Below, piece after piece: positions 24,316 to 33,793 of a stretch of DNA of 64,000 bases. Position 1 is the stretch's first letter; every line of letters begins with the position of its first letter. Where the stretch lies: positions 206,450-270,449 of the forward strand of contig JAHAFI010000001.1 of assembly GCA_018374355.1 (NCBI GenBank). Reading direction: 5' to 3'. The DNA is from Clostridiales bacterium (GTDB lineage: Bacteria; Bacillota; Clostridia; Lachnospirales; Lachnospiraceae). The notes under the pieces were generated by a model. That model saw nothing but the letters and a program-made list of their open reading frames with translations, was not told the origin of the DNA and made no database searches. Position numbers and translations under genes: made by a program.

Positions 24316-25215
24316 ATGACTGGAATGGAAAAAAGTGCGAAAAGAAAAAATCTGAAGTCTGTTTTGCTTTTTTCACCATCAATTCTATTGATTGGTATTT
24401 TCTTTATCGGTCCTATGATTATGACAGTATTCTTTTCTTTTACTAATATTTCATTGACCGGAACTGCGGCACAGGCAATGGAATTTGTAGGATTTCGGAA
24501 TTTCATAGAGATTTTTAAAGATCCGAAACTGACGAAAGTATTGATAAACACAATGGTATTTCTTGTCTTTTCGGGAATTATCGGACAACAATGTTTGGGA
24601 TTTCTGATGGCATCTCTGATGAAAGGAAAAGGGCGGCTGATCCGTAAGATTGTAGGATTTACAGTAATAGCCGGATGGATTACCCCGGAGGTAGTAGCCT
24701 CCTTTATGTTCAGCTCATTTTTTGCAGATAAAGGGACATTAAATAAAATACTAGATATTTTTGGCGCATCACCGATTTCATGGCTGTTTACATTTCCTAT
24801 GGCATGTGTAATTGCAGCAAATATATGGAAAGGTTCCGCATATTCTATGATGATGTTTCAGGCTTCGCTGGATAATATTTCAGATGATATTGTTGAGGCA
24901 GCCAAAATTGACGGAGCGAACGGTTTTCAGATTTTGACAAGAATTACAATTCCGATGATTAAGAGTACATTGGCAACAACATTTGTCGTTGTTACATTGG
25001 GAACACTGGGAACCTTTGGACTGGTATTTGCGCTGACAGGAGGCGGTCCGGGTATTGCAACTACTACCCTGTCGATTTTCATGTACCAGAAGGCATTTAT
25101 TGCTTATCAGATCGGTTACGGAATGGCAATTGCCTTGATTCTGCTGGCAGTGGGAATTGCTTTGAGTTTACTATATATGCATTTGATTCATGCAGATACG
25201 AGAGCAGACGAATAG
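24316..25215 (+). CDS. ABC sugar transporter permease (MalF-like)
   Basis: A 299-residue permease with six predicted membrane helices. The first, after a basic N-terminus, is SVLLFSPSILLIGIFFIGP. The cytoplasmic coupling helix appears as EAAKIDGANGFQILTRITIP, the standard EAA motif. It forms the translocation pore with the next gene product. No ATPase is encoded in the locus, which is usual in Firmicutes, where one shared MsmK/UgpC-type ATPase powers several importers. Ribosome binding site AAGGAG; 12 nt separate it from the second permease gene. Confidence 0.93.
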   Translation: MTGMEKSAKRKNLKSVLLFSPSILLIGIFFIGPMIMTVFFSFTNISLTGTAAQAMEFVGFRNFIEIFKDPKLTKVLINTMVFLVFSGIIGQQCLGFLMASLMKGKGRLIRKIVGFTVIAGWITPEVVASFMFSSFFADKGTLNKILDIFGASPISWLFTFPMACVIAANIWKGSAYSMMMFQASLDNISDDIVEAAKIDGANGFQILTRITIPMIKSTLATTFVVVTLGTLGTFGLVFALTGGGPGIATTTLSIFMYQKAFIAYQIGYGMAIALILLAVGIALSLLYMHLIHADTRADE

Positions 25216-25227
25216 GAGGCGGAAAAT

Positions 25228-26055
25228 ATGAAAAGCAAGAAAAAGATCCGAAAAGCAATACCGTATATTATATTGTTAAGCATAGCTTTTGTATTCTTTC
25301 TGCCGCTTTTGTGGATGATTTTTGCAGCATTTGATCCAAATGCAACGCAGGGGCTGACAGTACCTAAAAATCCCAGTCTGGAAAATTTCCGTGCAGTTCT
25401 TTCAAACACAAGAAATATAAGAGGCTTTCTTAACAGTTTGCTTGTTTCACTGTCTCAGACAGCAATTGTAATTGTGTGTTCTCTGCTGGCGGCATATCCC
25501 CTTTCCAGATACAATCTGAAAGCCGGACAAAAGATTACTATGGGAATGTTGTTTTTGACTTCAATTCCGATTACAGCAGTAATGGTTCCTGTATATCAGT
25601 TATTTATTTCATTGAAGCTGGTGGACTCGCAGTTTGGAACCATTATCTTTCTGGCGGCATCTGCATTGCCGTATGGAATCTGGATGATGAAAAACTTTTT
25701 GGACAGTGTATCGGTTGAGCTGGAAGAGGCGGCGTGGATTGATGGGGCATCCACATTCGGAAGTATGATTCACGTGGTTCTGCCATTGATGGTTCCGGGG
25801 CTCTTTACTGTAGCAATGTTTACGTTTGTAGGAAGCTGGGGCAACTTCTTCGTGCCGTTGATTCTTCTACAGACAACAGAAAAACTGCCGGCCTCCATCA
25901 ATATTTACCGTTTCTTCGGTGAACATGGAGCTGTAGTTTATGGGCAGTTGGCAGCATATTCGATCATGTATATGCTTCCTGTATTTGTACTTTATTTTTT
26001 CTCACAAAACTATATGTCAAAAGGCTTCTCCATGAGCGGAGCAGCAAAAGGATAA
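25228..26055 (+). CDS. ABC sugar transporter permease (MalG-like)
   Basis: The 275-residue partner permease starts with a basic KSKKKIRKAIPY segment and has six helices. The EAA loop reads ELEEAAWIDGASTFGSMIHV, then VLPLMVPG. The ending YMSKGFSMSGAAKG is the typical MalG-like C-terminus. It is co-transcribed with the first permease and followed 15 nt later by the GH38 gene, so import and intracellular hydrolysis are genetically linked. Confidence 0.93.
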   Translation: MKSKKKIRKAIPYIILLSIAFVFFLPLLWMIFAAFDPNATQGLTVPKNPSLENFRAVLSNTRNIRGFLNSLLVSLSQTAIVIVCSLLAAYPLSRYNLKAGQKITMGMLFLTSIPITAVMVPVYQLFISLKLVDSQFGTIIFLAASALPYGIWMMKNFLDSVSVELEEAAWIDGASTFGSMIHVVLPLMVPGLFTVAMFTFVGSWGNFFVPLILLQTTEKLPASINIYRFFGEHGAVVYGQLAAYSIMYMLPVFVLYFFSQNYMSKGFSMSGAAKG

Positions 26056-26070
26056 TGAAAGGAGAACACA

Positions 26071-28551
26071 ATGAAAAAACTATACATGATTGGAAACGCA
26101 CATTTGGACCCGGTATGGCTCTGGCCATGGCAGGAGGGCTTTCAGGAAAATAAGGCAACGTGCAGATCAGCGCTGGACCGCTTAAAGGAATACGCAGATG
26201 TGGTATTTACCTCCAGCTCCGCCCAGTTTTATGAGTGGATCGAGCAGAATGACCCGGAGATGTTTCAGGAGATCACAGCCCGGATTAAAGAAGGACGGTG
26301 GATTCTCTGCGGAGGCTGGTGGGTACAGCCGGACTGCAACATTCCATCCGGCGAATCCTTTGCCCGCCACGGACTGATTTCCCAGAATTATTTTAAGAAA
26401 AAATTTGGTGTAATCGCAAAAACAGGATATAACGTAGACAGTTTCGGACATAACGGAATGATGCCCCAGATATTAAAGCTTTCAGGAATGGACAACTATG
26501 TGTTCATGCGTCCGGGACCTCACGAAAAAGGACTTCCAGCAAGAAATTTCGTGTGGGAATCGGATGATGGTTCCAGAGTAAATGCATACCGGATTCCTTA
26601 CTCCTATGGAACTTTTGGAGAACTGGCAGACCATATCAAAGGCTGCCTGACAGAGTTCGATCCCGGTGTGGATGAGCTGATGTGCTTTTACGGCGTGGGC
26701 AATCACGGCGGCGGTCCCACCATTGAAAATATCAATGAAGTGAAACGCCTTCAGGAAGAACTGAAGGATGAAGTGGAAATCATCTTTGCCGATCCGGATA
26801 CCTATTTTTTCGACCTGAAAAGCAGATATGACAATCTTCCGGTAGTCCATGATGATCTTCAGCATCATGCAAGCGGATGCTACAGCGCCCAGTCAGAGAT
26901 CAAGAAAAATAACAGAAGGGCAGAGAACCATCTGCTGAGAGCGGAAAAATTCAGTGTCCTGTCGGAATGTGTCAGTGGAATGAAGTGCCTTGAAAATCTC
27001 ACGGGGGCATGGAAACGTGTACTGTTCAATCAGTTCCATGATATTCTTGCAGGCTCCAGCATTGAACGGACGTACGACGATACAAGAAATGAGCATGGAG
27101 AAGCCCTGTCGGTGGCGGCAAGAGCGGAAAACCATGGACTTCAGGCGATTTCCTTTAAGGTAAATATTCCGATGGAAGAGTATATGCTGCCCGTAGTAGT
27201 ATTTAACCCTCATTCATGGGAGGTCTGCGAAAATGTGGAAATCGAAACAGGAATGTTCAGCAACTCCTGCGGCGGCGATTCCTATCTGGTAAAAGACAGC
27301 GAAGGAAATCTCATCCCTTCTCAGGCAATCGAAGCAGATGCAAAAGTGAACGGAAGAAACAGAATTGTATTCCCGGCAAAAGTTCCGGCTCTTGGCTATG
27401 CGCTGTTTTGCCTTTACGGTCAGGAAGGAAGCAAAGAAACGGCAAAGATAAACCAGAACCTGATACTGGAAAATGAAAATCTGAAAGTAATCTTTGATGA
27501 GAAAACAGGCGGCATTTCCTCCATGTGGAATAAAAAAGAAAAATTGGAATTTTGTGACGGCGTAATGGGACGGGCAGCGGTTATTCTGGATGATTCGGAC
27601 GCATGGAGCCATGGAGTTATGCGGTTTGCGGATATAGAGGGATATTTCACCCCGGTTTCCATGAAGAAAACCGAAGACGGAGAGGTCAGAAGCTCAATCC
27701 GTGTCATCAGCAAATATAAAAATTCCACGCTGGTACAGACCTATACGCTGTACAAAGAGGAACAGATGATCCGTGTATCCGCAAAGGTGAACTGGCAGGA
27801 AAAATTCCGCTGCCTGAAGATACAATTCCCGGTAAATCTGGACCAGTACCACGGAACCTACGAGATTCCTTTCGGAAATATTGAAAAAGCATGCAACGGA
27901 GAAGAGGAACCGGTACAGCGCTGGATGGACCTGTCAGGAATACAGGAAGCGCCCAACAATTCCACGGGAATGCAGAACAACGAGCGGAAAGTAATTTGCG
28001 GTATGGCAGTCCTAAATGACGGAAAATACAGCGCAAGTATGGAGCGGAACCGGATGGATCTGATGATCCTTCGAAGCCCGGTCTATGCACATCACAATCC
28101 TCATGTTCTGGTAAAAGAGGAGGACGATTACTCCTTTATCGATCAGGGAATCCAGAAATTCGGATACGTATTAGTACCCCATATGGGAACATGGAAAACG
28201 GGAAGCATTGTGCAAAAAGCAGAAGAACTGAACCAGCCGTGCACATCCATAATTGAAACCTATCATAAAGGAGAATATCCTGTAAAAGCCGGATACCTTC
28301 AGATTGATAAGGAAAACGTTATCCTGTCAGCGCTCAAAAAGGCTCATGACGGAAACGGATATATTGCGCGTTTCTATGAGACTACAGGAGAAAACTGTGA
28401 AGTGAACATTTCCTTTGATCTGTTTGGAAAGGAAGTTCATGCTGCATTCCGTCCGTACGAAATCAAGACATTCCGTTTCAGCCGGAATCCGGGAGAGGAG
28501 CCTGAAGAGGTGAACCTTCTGGAATGGGGAAAGGAAAAAGAACTTCTGTAA
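26071..28551 (+). CDS. Alpha-mannosidase, glycoside hydrolase family 38
   Basis: An 826-residue cytoplasmic GH38 enzyme. The zinc-binding NAHLDPVW motif supplies His11 and Asp13; the nucleophile is Asp123 in NVDSFGHNG; another zinc His is in the NQFHDILAGSS segment. The C-terminal half is the beta-sandwich region of the family (GTYEIPFGNIEK). It removes alpha-linked mannose with retention. With GH2 beta-mannosidase upstream and the importer, it could take apart short mannosyl chains delivered intact. The closely related GH38 clade also includes bacterial enzymes acting on 2-O- or 6-linked mannosides, so linkage is uncertain. Ribosome binding site AAGGAG. Confidence 0.92.
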   Translation: MKKLYMIGNAHLDPVWLWPWQEGFQENKATCRSALDRLKEYADVVFTSSSAQFYEWIEQNDPEMFQEITARIKEGRWILCGGWWVQPDCNIPSGESFARHGLISQNYFKKKFGVIAKTGYNVDSFGHNGMMPQILKLSGMDNYVFMRPGPHEKGLPARNFVWESDDGSRVNAYRIPYSYGTFGELADHIKGCLTEFDPGVDELMCFYGVGNHGGGPTIENINEVKRLQEELKDEVEIIFADPDTYFFDLKSRYDNLPVVHDDLQHHASGCYSAQSEIKKNNRRAENHLLRAEKFSVLSECVSGMKCLENLTGAWKRVLFNQFHDILAGSSIERTYDDTRNEHGEALSVAARAENHGLQAISFKVNIPMEEYMLPVVVFNPHSWEVCENVEIETGMFSNSCGGDSYLVKDSEGNLIPSQAIEADAKVNGRNRIVFPAKVPALGYALFCLYGQEGSKETAKINQNLILENENLKVIFDEKTGGISSMWNKKEKLEFCDGVMGRAAVILDDSDAWSHGVMRFADIEGYFTPVSMKKTEDGEVRSSIRVISKYKNSTLVQTYTLYKEEQMIRVSAKVNWQEKFRCLKIQFPVNLDQYHGTYEIPFGNIEKACNGEEEPVQRWMDLSGIQEAPNNSTGMQNNERKVICGMAVLNDGKYSASMERNRMDLMILRSPVYAHHNPHVLVKEEDDYSFIDQGIQKFGYVLVPHMGTWKTGSIVQKAEELNQPCTSIIETYHKGEYPVKAGYLQIDKENVILSALKKAHDGNGYIARFYETTGENCEVNISFDLFGKEVHAAFRPYEIKTFRFSRNPGEEPEEVNLLEWGKEKELL

Positions 28552-28563
28552 GGAGAACAGAGT

Positions 28564-29565
28564 ATGAAGGAATATATCTTTGGAATCGATATCGGCGGGA
28601 CAAAATGTGCGGTGATACTGGGCCGTGGGGTTTTGAATCAGGGGGAAGAGGAGTATGAGGTTCTGGAGCGTCTCTGCTTTGAAACGGAGGCGTCCCGGGG
28701 GCCTGCCCCGGCAATCGAAAAAATGCTTCAGAGGATTCAGGAACTGTTGGAAAAACATCAACTGAAGGAAGAGCAGATTCTCGGCATCGGAATCAGCTGC
28801 GGAGGTCCTCTGGATCATGTTGCGGGGATAATCAAAAATCCGCCGAATCTGTACGGTTGGGATAACGTCCCCATTGTGGACATCCTTGAGAAAAAATTTC
28901 ATATTCCCACTTACATACAGAACGATGCCAATGCCTGTGCGCTGGCAGAATGGAAATTCGGCGCCGCCAGAGGATATCAGAACGTGGTATTTCTAACCTT
29001 CGGCACCGGGCTGGGAGCAGGACTGATTCTGAACGGACAGCTTTATACCGGTATGGACGATATGGCAGGGGAAGTAGGACATGTGCGTCTGACGGAGGAC
29101 GGCCCGGTGGGATTCGGAAAGGCGGGGGCTTTTGAAGGATACTGCAGCGGAGGGGGAATTGCCCAGATCGCCAGAACGAAGGTTTTGGAAAAATTGCAGA
29201 TGGGAGAAACTCCGGCTATCTGCCCGGATCTGTCCCGGTTGGATAAGCTTTCAGCAAAAACCGTAGCGCTGGCGGCAAGGGAGGGCGATTCGCTGTCTCT
29301 GGATATTTACCGGACCTGCGGCCATTATCTGGGGCTGGGTCTGTCCATTTTGATTGACATTTTGAATCCCCAGATCATCGTGTTGGGGAGTGTCTATGAG
29401 CGCAGCGGCGATCTGATGTATGATGCCATGATGGAGGTTGTGGAAAAAGAGACACTGGAAATTTCAAGAAGAGGCTGCAAAATTGAAGCGGCAAAGCTAG
29501 GCAACCAAATTGGTGATTATGCGGCGCTTTCTGTTGCACTTCAGGGAGGAAGCCATGAGCAGTGA
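28564..29565 (+). CDS. ROK-family sugar kinase
   Basis: A 333-residue ROK kinase with no DNA-binding domain. The ATP motif FGIDIGGTKCAVIL opens the protein; GPLDHVAGIIKNPPNLYGWDNVPI and QNDANACALAEW supply substrate and catalytic Asp residues; FLTFGTGLGAGLILNG is the second phosphate loop. The usual CxCGxxGC zinc motif is replaced by EGYCSGGGIAQ. It probably phosphorylates mannose or another hexose released by the two mannosidases. It lies 12 nt after the GH38 gene and overlaps the SIS gene by 11 nt. Confidence 0.9.
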   Translation: MKEYIFGIDIGGTKCAVILGRGVLNQGEEEYEVLERLCFETEASRGPAPAIEKMLQRIQELLEKHQLKEEQILGIGISCGGPLDHVAGIIKNPPNLYGWDNVPIVDILEKKFHIPTYIQNDANACALAEWKFGAARGYQNVVFLTFGTGLGAGLILNGQLYTGMDDMAGEVGHVRLTEDGPVGFGKAGAFEGYCSGGGIAQIARTKVLEKLQMGETPAICPDLSRLDKLSAKTVALAAREGDSLSLDIYRTCGHYLGLGLSILIDILNPQIIVLGSVYERSGDLMYDAMMEVVEKETLEISRRGCKIEAAKLGNQIGDYAALSVALQGGSHEQ

Positions 29566-30184
29566 ACGAAAGATTTTTGAAGAGTTTTTAAAGGATAATC
29601 CCAGACTGACAGAGCTTCCAGTATGGGAAGCGTATGAAATCCTTCTGGAAAGCTGTATTCGGGGAGGTAAGGTTTTAACCTGCGGGAACGGAGGAAGCGC
29701 CTCTGATTCCGCGCACATTGTAGGGGAGCTGATGAAAGGATTTCGGCTGAGCAGAAAGCTGGATGAGCAGGAGCAGAGTATTTTTTCAAAAATGGAGGGG
29801 GGAGCATATCTGGCGGAGCATCTCCAGAGAGGAATCCCTGCGATTTCCCTGTGCAGCGAGGACGCACTTTTAACGGCGGTGGGAAATGATACCGCATACC
29901 GGATGGTGTTTGCACAGCAGGTATATGGGTATGGCGTGGAGGGGGACGTTCTGATTGCCATGTCTACCTCCGGCAATTCAGGCAATGTAGTGAATGCGGC
30001 CAAAACAGCAAAGGCGCTGAATATGAAGGTAATCGGAATCACCGGAGACGCAGATTCCCAATTGGAAAAATACAGTGACATTTGTCTGCGTATGCCTGCC
30101 AAAGAAACCTACCGGATACAGGAATATACCCTTCCTGTATATCATGCGCTGTGTGCGATGCTGGAAGAAAAGATGTTTGGTTGA
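29555..30184 (+). CDS. SIS-domain sugar isomerase (GmhA-like)
   Basis: A 209-residue SIS-fold protein similar to sedoheptulose-7-phosphate isomerase GmhA and DiaA: TCGNGGSASDSAHIVGEL is the phosphate-sugar loop, and DVLIAMSTSGNSGNVVNA is the second conserved loop. There are no other heptose genes nearby, and it is translationally coupled to the ROK kinase. It may isomerise the sugar phosphate made by that kinase, for example mannose-6-phosphate to fructose-6-phosphate. That role is inferred from position only. I start at the ATG at 29555, preceded by GGGAGGA, 15 codons inside the longest frame. Confidence 0.87.
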   Translation: MSSERKIFEEFLKDNPRLTELPVWEAYEILLESCIRGGKVLTCGNGGSASDSAHIVGELMKGFRLSRKLDEQEQSIFSKMEGGAYLAEHLQRGIPAISLCSEDALLTAVGNDTAYRMVFAQQVYGYGVEGDVLIAMSTSGNSGNVVNAAKTAKALNMKVIGITGDADSQLEKYSDICLRMPAKETYRIQEYTLPVYHALCAMLEEKMFG

Positions 30185-30185
30185 G

Positions 30186-30234
30186 AAAAAAGAAAGACCC
30201 TGAGGGCGTTGGCCTTCCGGGGTCTTTCTTTTTT
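30186..30234 (+). terminator. Terminator of the mannoside operon
   Basis: An A-rich left arm ending AAAGACCC pairs with GGGTCTTT followed by CTTTTTTG, with an inner GAGG/CCTTC arm. It begins 2 nt after the SIS gene and closes the operon that starts at 22747. Confidence 0.93.
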
Positions 30235-30409
30235 GCAGAAAATCAGGGCTGCTCTACAGGAAAAAGATATACGTTAAGGAAAAAATCATGATATGATAAT
30301 CAATAGATTGCACAATGGTGCATCAGAACAGAATTGGTGACAAAATCAAGAAAACCCTGAGAAGAATTTTCATCGGATTTTCGCAGATTTTAAGAAAAAT
30401 GTCAGTTTT

Positions 30410-30440
30410 ATATCAAAAAAATATTTGTTTTTTTTGATAT
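30410..30440. promoter_or_regulatory. AT-rich inverted repeat before the response regulator gene
   Basis: ATATCAAAAAAAT pairs with the TTTTTTTTGATAT arm across a short centre, 44 nt before the response-regulator start. It may be an autoregulatory operator or a poorly conserved promoter; TATGAT at 30438 is a candidate -10 with no good -35. The rest of the 300-nt gap shows no gene. Confidence 0.35.
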
Positions 30441-30484
30441 GATACAAGGGTCAAAAGAAGAAAACGACAGAAAGAGTGGGGAGC

Positions 30485-31189
30485 ATGGAAACATACAACA
30501 TATTGGTAGTTGACGATGACAGAGAAATTGTAAGATCCCTGTCCAAACTTCTGGAACTGGAGGGATTTCAGGTATATAAAGCATATGATGGCATACAGGC
30601 GTTGGATATTCTGATGGAACGGCAGATCCATTTAATTCTTTTAGATGTGATGATGCCAAAATTAAACGGCCTGTCCGCGCTGATGAAAATCCGGGAAAAA
30701 GCGAATATTCCTATTATTATGCTGTCGGCAAAAACAGAGGAGAGCGACAAGGTTCTGGGATTATCCATGGGGGCGGACGATTACGTGACGAAGCCCTACA
30801 ATACAGAGGAGTTGATGGCAAGGGTCAGATCCCAGCTTCGCCGTTATTTCTCGCTGGGGTCAGCGGCAAAAAGCGGAAAGGAAAACTTGCTGAAAAACGG
30901 CGGTCTGACTTTGGACAGAAATACCAAGGAGCTGACAGTGGATGAGGAGCCGGTGCGGCTTACCGCAACGGAATATAAGATCATGGAGCTTCTTATGGGA
31001 CATCCGGGATATGTGTTTTCGGCGGAAGAAATCTACAGCCGGGTATGGCAGGAGGATGCCTACAGCGTGGAAAATACGGTTATGGTACATATCCGGCGGA
31101 TTCGGGAAAAAATAGAGATTACGCCGAAAAATCCGAAATATCTGAAGGTGGTGTGGGGAATTGGCTACAAAATTGAAAAATTTGACTAA
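30485..31189 (+). CDS. OmpR-family response regulator
   Basis: A 234-residue regulator: receiver domain with VVDDDREI, phospho-acceptor Asp54 in LILLDVMMP, conserved Lys in YVTKPYN; winged-helix output domain with LTATEYKIMELLMGHPG and TVMVHIRRIREKIE. It resembles VanR-type regulators. It overlaps the kinase gene by 29 nt and leads a four-gene operon with two membrane-glycosylation genes, which are its likely targets. The start is uncertain between ATG 30485 and a GTG at 30476; neither has an ideal ribosome binding site. Confidence 0.88.
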   Translation: METYNILVVDDDREIVRSLSKLLELEGFQVYKAYDGIQALDILMERQIHLILLDVMMPKLNGLSALMKIREKANIPIIMLSAKTEESDKVLGLSMGADDYVTKPYNTEELMARVRSQLRRYFSLGSAAKSGKENLLKNGGLTLDRNTKELTVDEEPVRLTATEYKIMELLMGHPGYVFSAEEIYSRVWQEDAYSVENTVMVHIRRIREKIEITPKNPKYLKVVWGIGYKIEKFD

Positions 31190-32768
31190 AAGGCAGCAGG
31201 AAATCCTGCTGGGGATCGGCTGGATTTTGGTTTCCATGATGGCAACCTATTCCAGAATCTTCTTCCAGTATTATTTTGATGAAAGAGTAAGATATTACTG
31301 GTCTCTGAGAGGAAGGAGATTCTATGAATATGCGTGGATGATTCTTGCTGGTTTGGCAGTGATTCTGGGAAGTATTACGATTTTTCGGACAGTATCTTAT
31401 TTGAAGAAATACTATCCGAGCCGGAAGATGAAAATTTGCAGGATAGACAGAATAAAAACCGAGCTGTTGGTTTTCGTATGTATTTTTTCAGGCTGGAAAT
31501 GGATATTAGCATTCAGGGTTGTTGTGGTAGTGTGGGGTCGGTATCTTCTGAATACGGTCCATGACACCCTGCTGTTTTCCCTCCTGCTGCTGGCGGTACT
31601 GGTTCTTTTTTACGGAAGCCTGCTCCTGCTGCTTCGCCAGTGGGCAGGAGGGATTTTAAAGGAAACGTCTGTGATCTGCAAGGAAATCAGAAATTACAGA
31701 GAGAGAACACCGCTGGAAAAGAAACTGCAGAATCGGATAAAGATTCCCGTGATCCTCGAGGGGATTCTCACGCTGGGACTCCTGTTTGCCGGAGTTCAGT
31801 TATTTAACTACTGGGGCAGTGATATTTTAACGATGATTCCCGTCATTTTGGGGATTTTATCCTTCCTGCTTTTTATGAAAACCGTGTTCTCCAACCGTAC
31901 CAACCGGGAGATGGGATATCTTCTGGAGCAGATTCGGGCGGTATCAGAGGGAGAAGATACGGAGGCGGACAGGCAGATACCGGAAAACTCTCTTTTATAT
32001 GAGGCATCCTCAAGGCTTAAAAAAATCGACGAATCCATGCGCAAAAGCGTGGAAAAACAGGTGCAGGCCGAAAGGCTGAAAATAGATCTGATCACCAATG
32101 TTTCCCATGACCTGAAAACCCCGCTGACTTCCATGGTGGGCTATACGGATCTTTTGAAACAGGAGGAGCTGGGGGAGGAAGCGAAGGACTATGTGGAAAT
32201 CATTTCCATGAAACAGGAACAGTTGAAGAACATGATTCAGGATTTGTTTGAATTGTCAAAAGCTACCAGCGGTGCAGACCAACTGGTAATGGAAACCCTG
32301 AATATGAGAAAGCTTCTGGAACAGACCATGGGAGATATGGCGGACCGGATTGAGAGCAGTGACCGGACGATCCGCACACGTTTTCCTGAGGAGCCTCTGC
32401 TATTTATCGGAGACAACGGAAAAATGTACCGGGTGGTACAAAATCTGTTGGAAAATGCACTGAAATACTCCCTTGCGGACACCAGAATCTACCTGAGTGC
32501 GGAAAAACAGGGTGGAAAAGTGCAGATGGAAATGAAAAATATTGCGGCCTATGAGATGGATTTTCAACCGGATGAGATTATGGAACGGTTTGTGAGAGGA
32601 GATACATCCCGTACCACGGAGGGACACGGACTGGGGCTTGCCATCGCTTCCAGTTTTGTGAGAAACATGGGAGGGACTCTGGAAATCGATATCGATGGAG
32701 ACTTATTTAAAGTGACGATGCAGTTTCCCTGCGTTTCGGAAATGTCTGGAGATGAGGTGAAGAGATGA
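31161..32768 (+). CDS. Membrane sensor histidine kinase
   Basis: About 535 residues with roughly four membrane helices in the first 240 residues and little extracellular sequence, followed by a HAMP-like linker, the H-box NVSHDLKTPLTSM (His316 counted from the TTG), N-box NLLENALKYS, and G-box EGHGLGLAIASSF. It should phosphorylate the preceding regulator. The first candidate start is TTG at 31161 inside the regulator gene; other in-frame TTG codons follow within 21 nt, so the first few residues are unsure. It overlaps the glycosyltransferase gene by 4 nt (ATGA). Confidence 0.87.
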   Translation: MATKLKNLTKRQQEILLGIGWILVSMMATYSRIFFQYYFDERVRYYWSLRGRRFYEYAWMILAGLAVILGSITIFRTVSYLKKYYPSRKMKICRIDRIKTELLVFVCIFSGWKWILAFRVVVVVWGRYLLNTVHDTLLFSLLLLAVLVLFYGSLLLLLRQWAGGILKETSVICKEIRNYRERTPLEKKLQNRIKIPVILEGILTLGLLFAGVQLFNYWGSDILTMIPVILGILSFLLFMKTVFSNRTNREMGYLLEQIRAVSEGEDTEADRQIPENSLLYEASSRLKKIDESMRKSVEKQVQAERLKIDLITNVSHDLKTPLTSMVGYTDLLKQEELGEEAKDYVEIISMKQEQLKNMIQDLFELSKATSGADQLVMETLNMRKLLEQTMGDMADRIESSDRTIRTRFPEEPLLFIGDNGKMYRVVQNLLENALKYSLADTRIYLSAEKQGGKVQMEMKNIAAYEMDFQPDEIMERFVRGDTSRTTEGHGLGLAIASSFVRNMGGTLEIDIDGDLFKVTMQFPCVSEMSGDEVKR

Positions 32769-33793
32769 ATAAGGACAAAATATCAATCGTAATTCCCTGC
32801 TTTAATGAGGAAGAAGCGATTCCCGTCTACTACAAAGAAATCAAAAAAATTATGGACCAGATGGGAGAGGTGGAGTTTGAACTGCTGTTTGTGGATGACG
32901 GTTCCGGGGATCGGACCCTTTATGAGCTGAGAAAGCTTGCGGCCACAGACAAGCGGTGCAGATATCTTTCCTTTTCAAGGAATTTCGGAAAGGAGGCGGC
33001 AATCTATGCTGGGCTTTCCAACGCCCGAGGAGATTATGTGGCGGTCATGGATGTGGATTTGCAGGATCCGCCGGAACTGATTCCGAAAATGTACGGGATT
33101 CTTTTAAAGGAAGAATGTGACTGTGTGGCAACCCGAAGGGGTGACAGAGAAGGGGAACCGAAACTGCGTTCCTTCCTTTCCGACAGCTTTTATAAAATCA
33201 TCAACAAAATTTCCGGCACGGGAATTGTAAACGGAGCCCGGGATTACCGGATGATGAGTCGGAAAATGGCGGATGCCGTGCTGGCGATGAGTGAGTACAA
33301 CCGGTTCTCCAAAGGAATTTTCCAGTGGGTAGGTTTCCGTACAGTCTGGCTGGAATTTAAAAATGCAGAGCGGTGTGCCGGGGAGACGAAATGGTCCATG
33401 AAGAAATTGTTTTCCTACTCTCTGGAAGGGATTACCGGATTTTCCGTAGCACCCCTGTCTCTGGCTTCGGTGGCAGGAATCCTTTTCTGCGGAATTTCAT
33501 TTTTTATGATTATTTTCATCATTGCGAGAACGCTGATTTTCGGTGATCCCGTGGCGGGCTGGCCTTCGCTGGTATGCATTATTTTTCTGGTCAGCGGCAT
33601 CCAGTTATTCTGTACGGGAATTGTGGGTCAATATCTTTCCCGGACCTATCTGGAAACAAAGCACAGACCCATTTACATATTGAAAGAAACCAGTCAGGAG
33701 AAAGATGTTCTTGAAAATAAGCAGGAGGAAAAATGCAGGATTTTCAGAACGGAAGATGGAGAAAGACATTATGAAAAAGCTGTGGAAGGATAA
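32765..33793 (+). CDS. Membrane-anchored family 2 glycosyltransferase (CsbB/GtrB-like)
   Basis: A 342-residue polyprenyl-phosphate glycosyltransferase: GT-A fold with VIPCFNEEE, FVDDGSGDRT and the DxD-type DVDLQDPPE motif, then two C-terminal membrane helices (near 225-250 and 258-285). Enzymes of this type load a sugar onto undecaprenyl phosphate in the cytoplasm. The next gene encodes a YfhO-like membrane protein, the pair known from Bacillus for decorating lipoteichoic acid. Start and stop overlap with both neighbours show tight coupling. Confidence 0.9.
   Translation: MNKDKISIVIPCFNEEEAIPVYYKEIKKIMDQMGEVEFELLFVDDGSGDRTLYELRKLAATDKRCRYLSFSRNFGKEAAIYAGLSNARGDYVAVMDVDLQDPPELIPKMYGILLKEECDCVATRRGDREGEPKLRSFLSDSFYKIINKISGTGIVNGARDYRMMSRKMADAVLAMSEYNRFSKGIFQWVGFRTVWLEFKNAERCAGETKWSMKKLFSYSLEGITGFSVAPLSLASVAGILFCGISFFMIIFIIARTLIFGDPVAGWPSLVCIIFLVSGIQLFCTGIVGQYLSRTYLETKHRPIYILKETSQEKDVLENKQEEKCRIFRTEDGERHYEKAVEG

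Noticed and set aside
28564..29565. Calling the second ROK protein a repressor
   Set aside because: It has no N-terminal DNA-binding domain and keeps both phosphate loops and the catalytic Asp, so it is a kinase.
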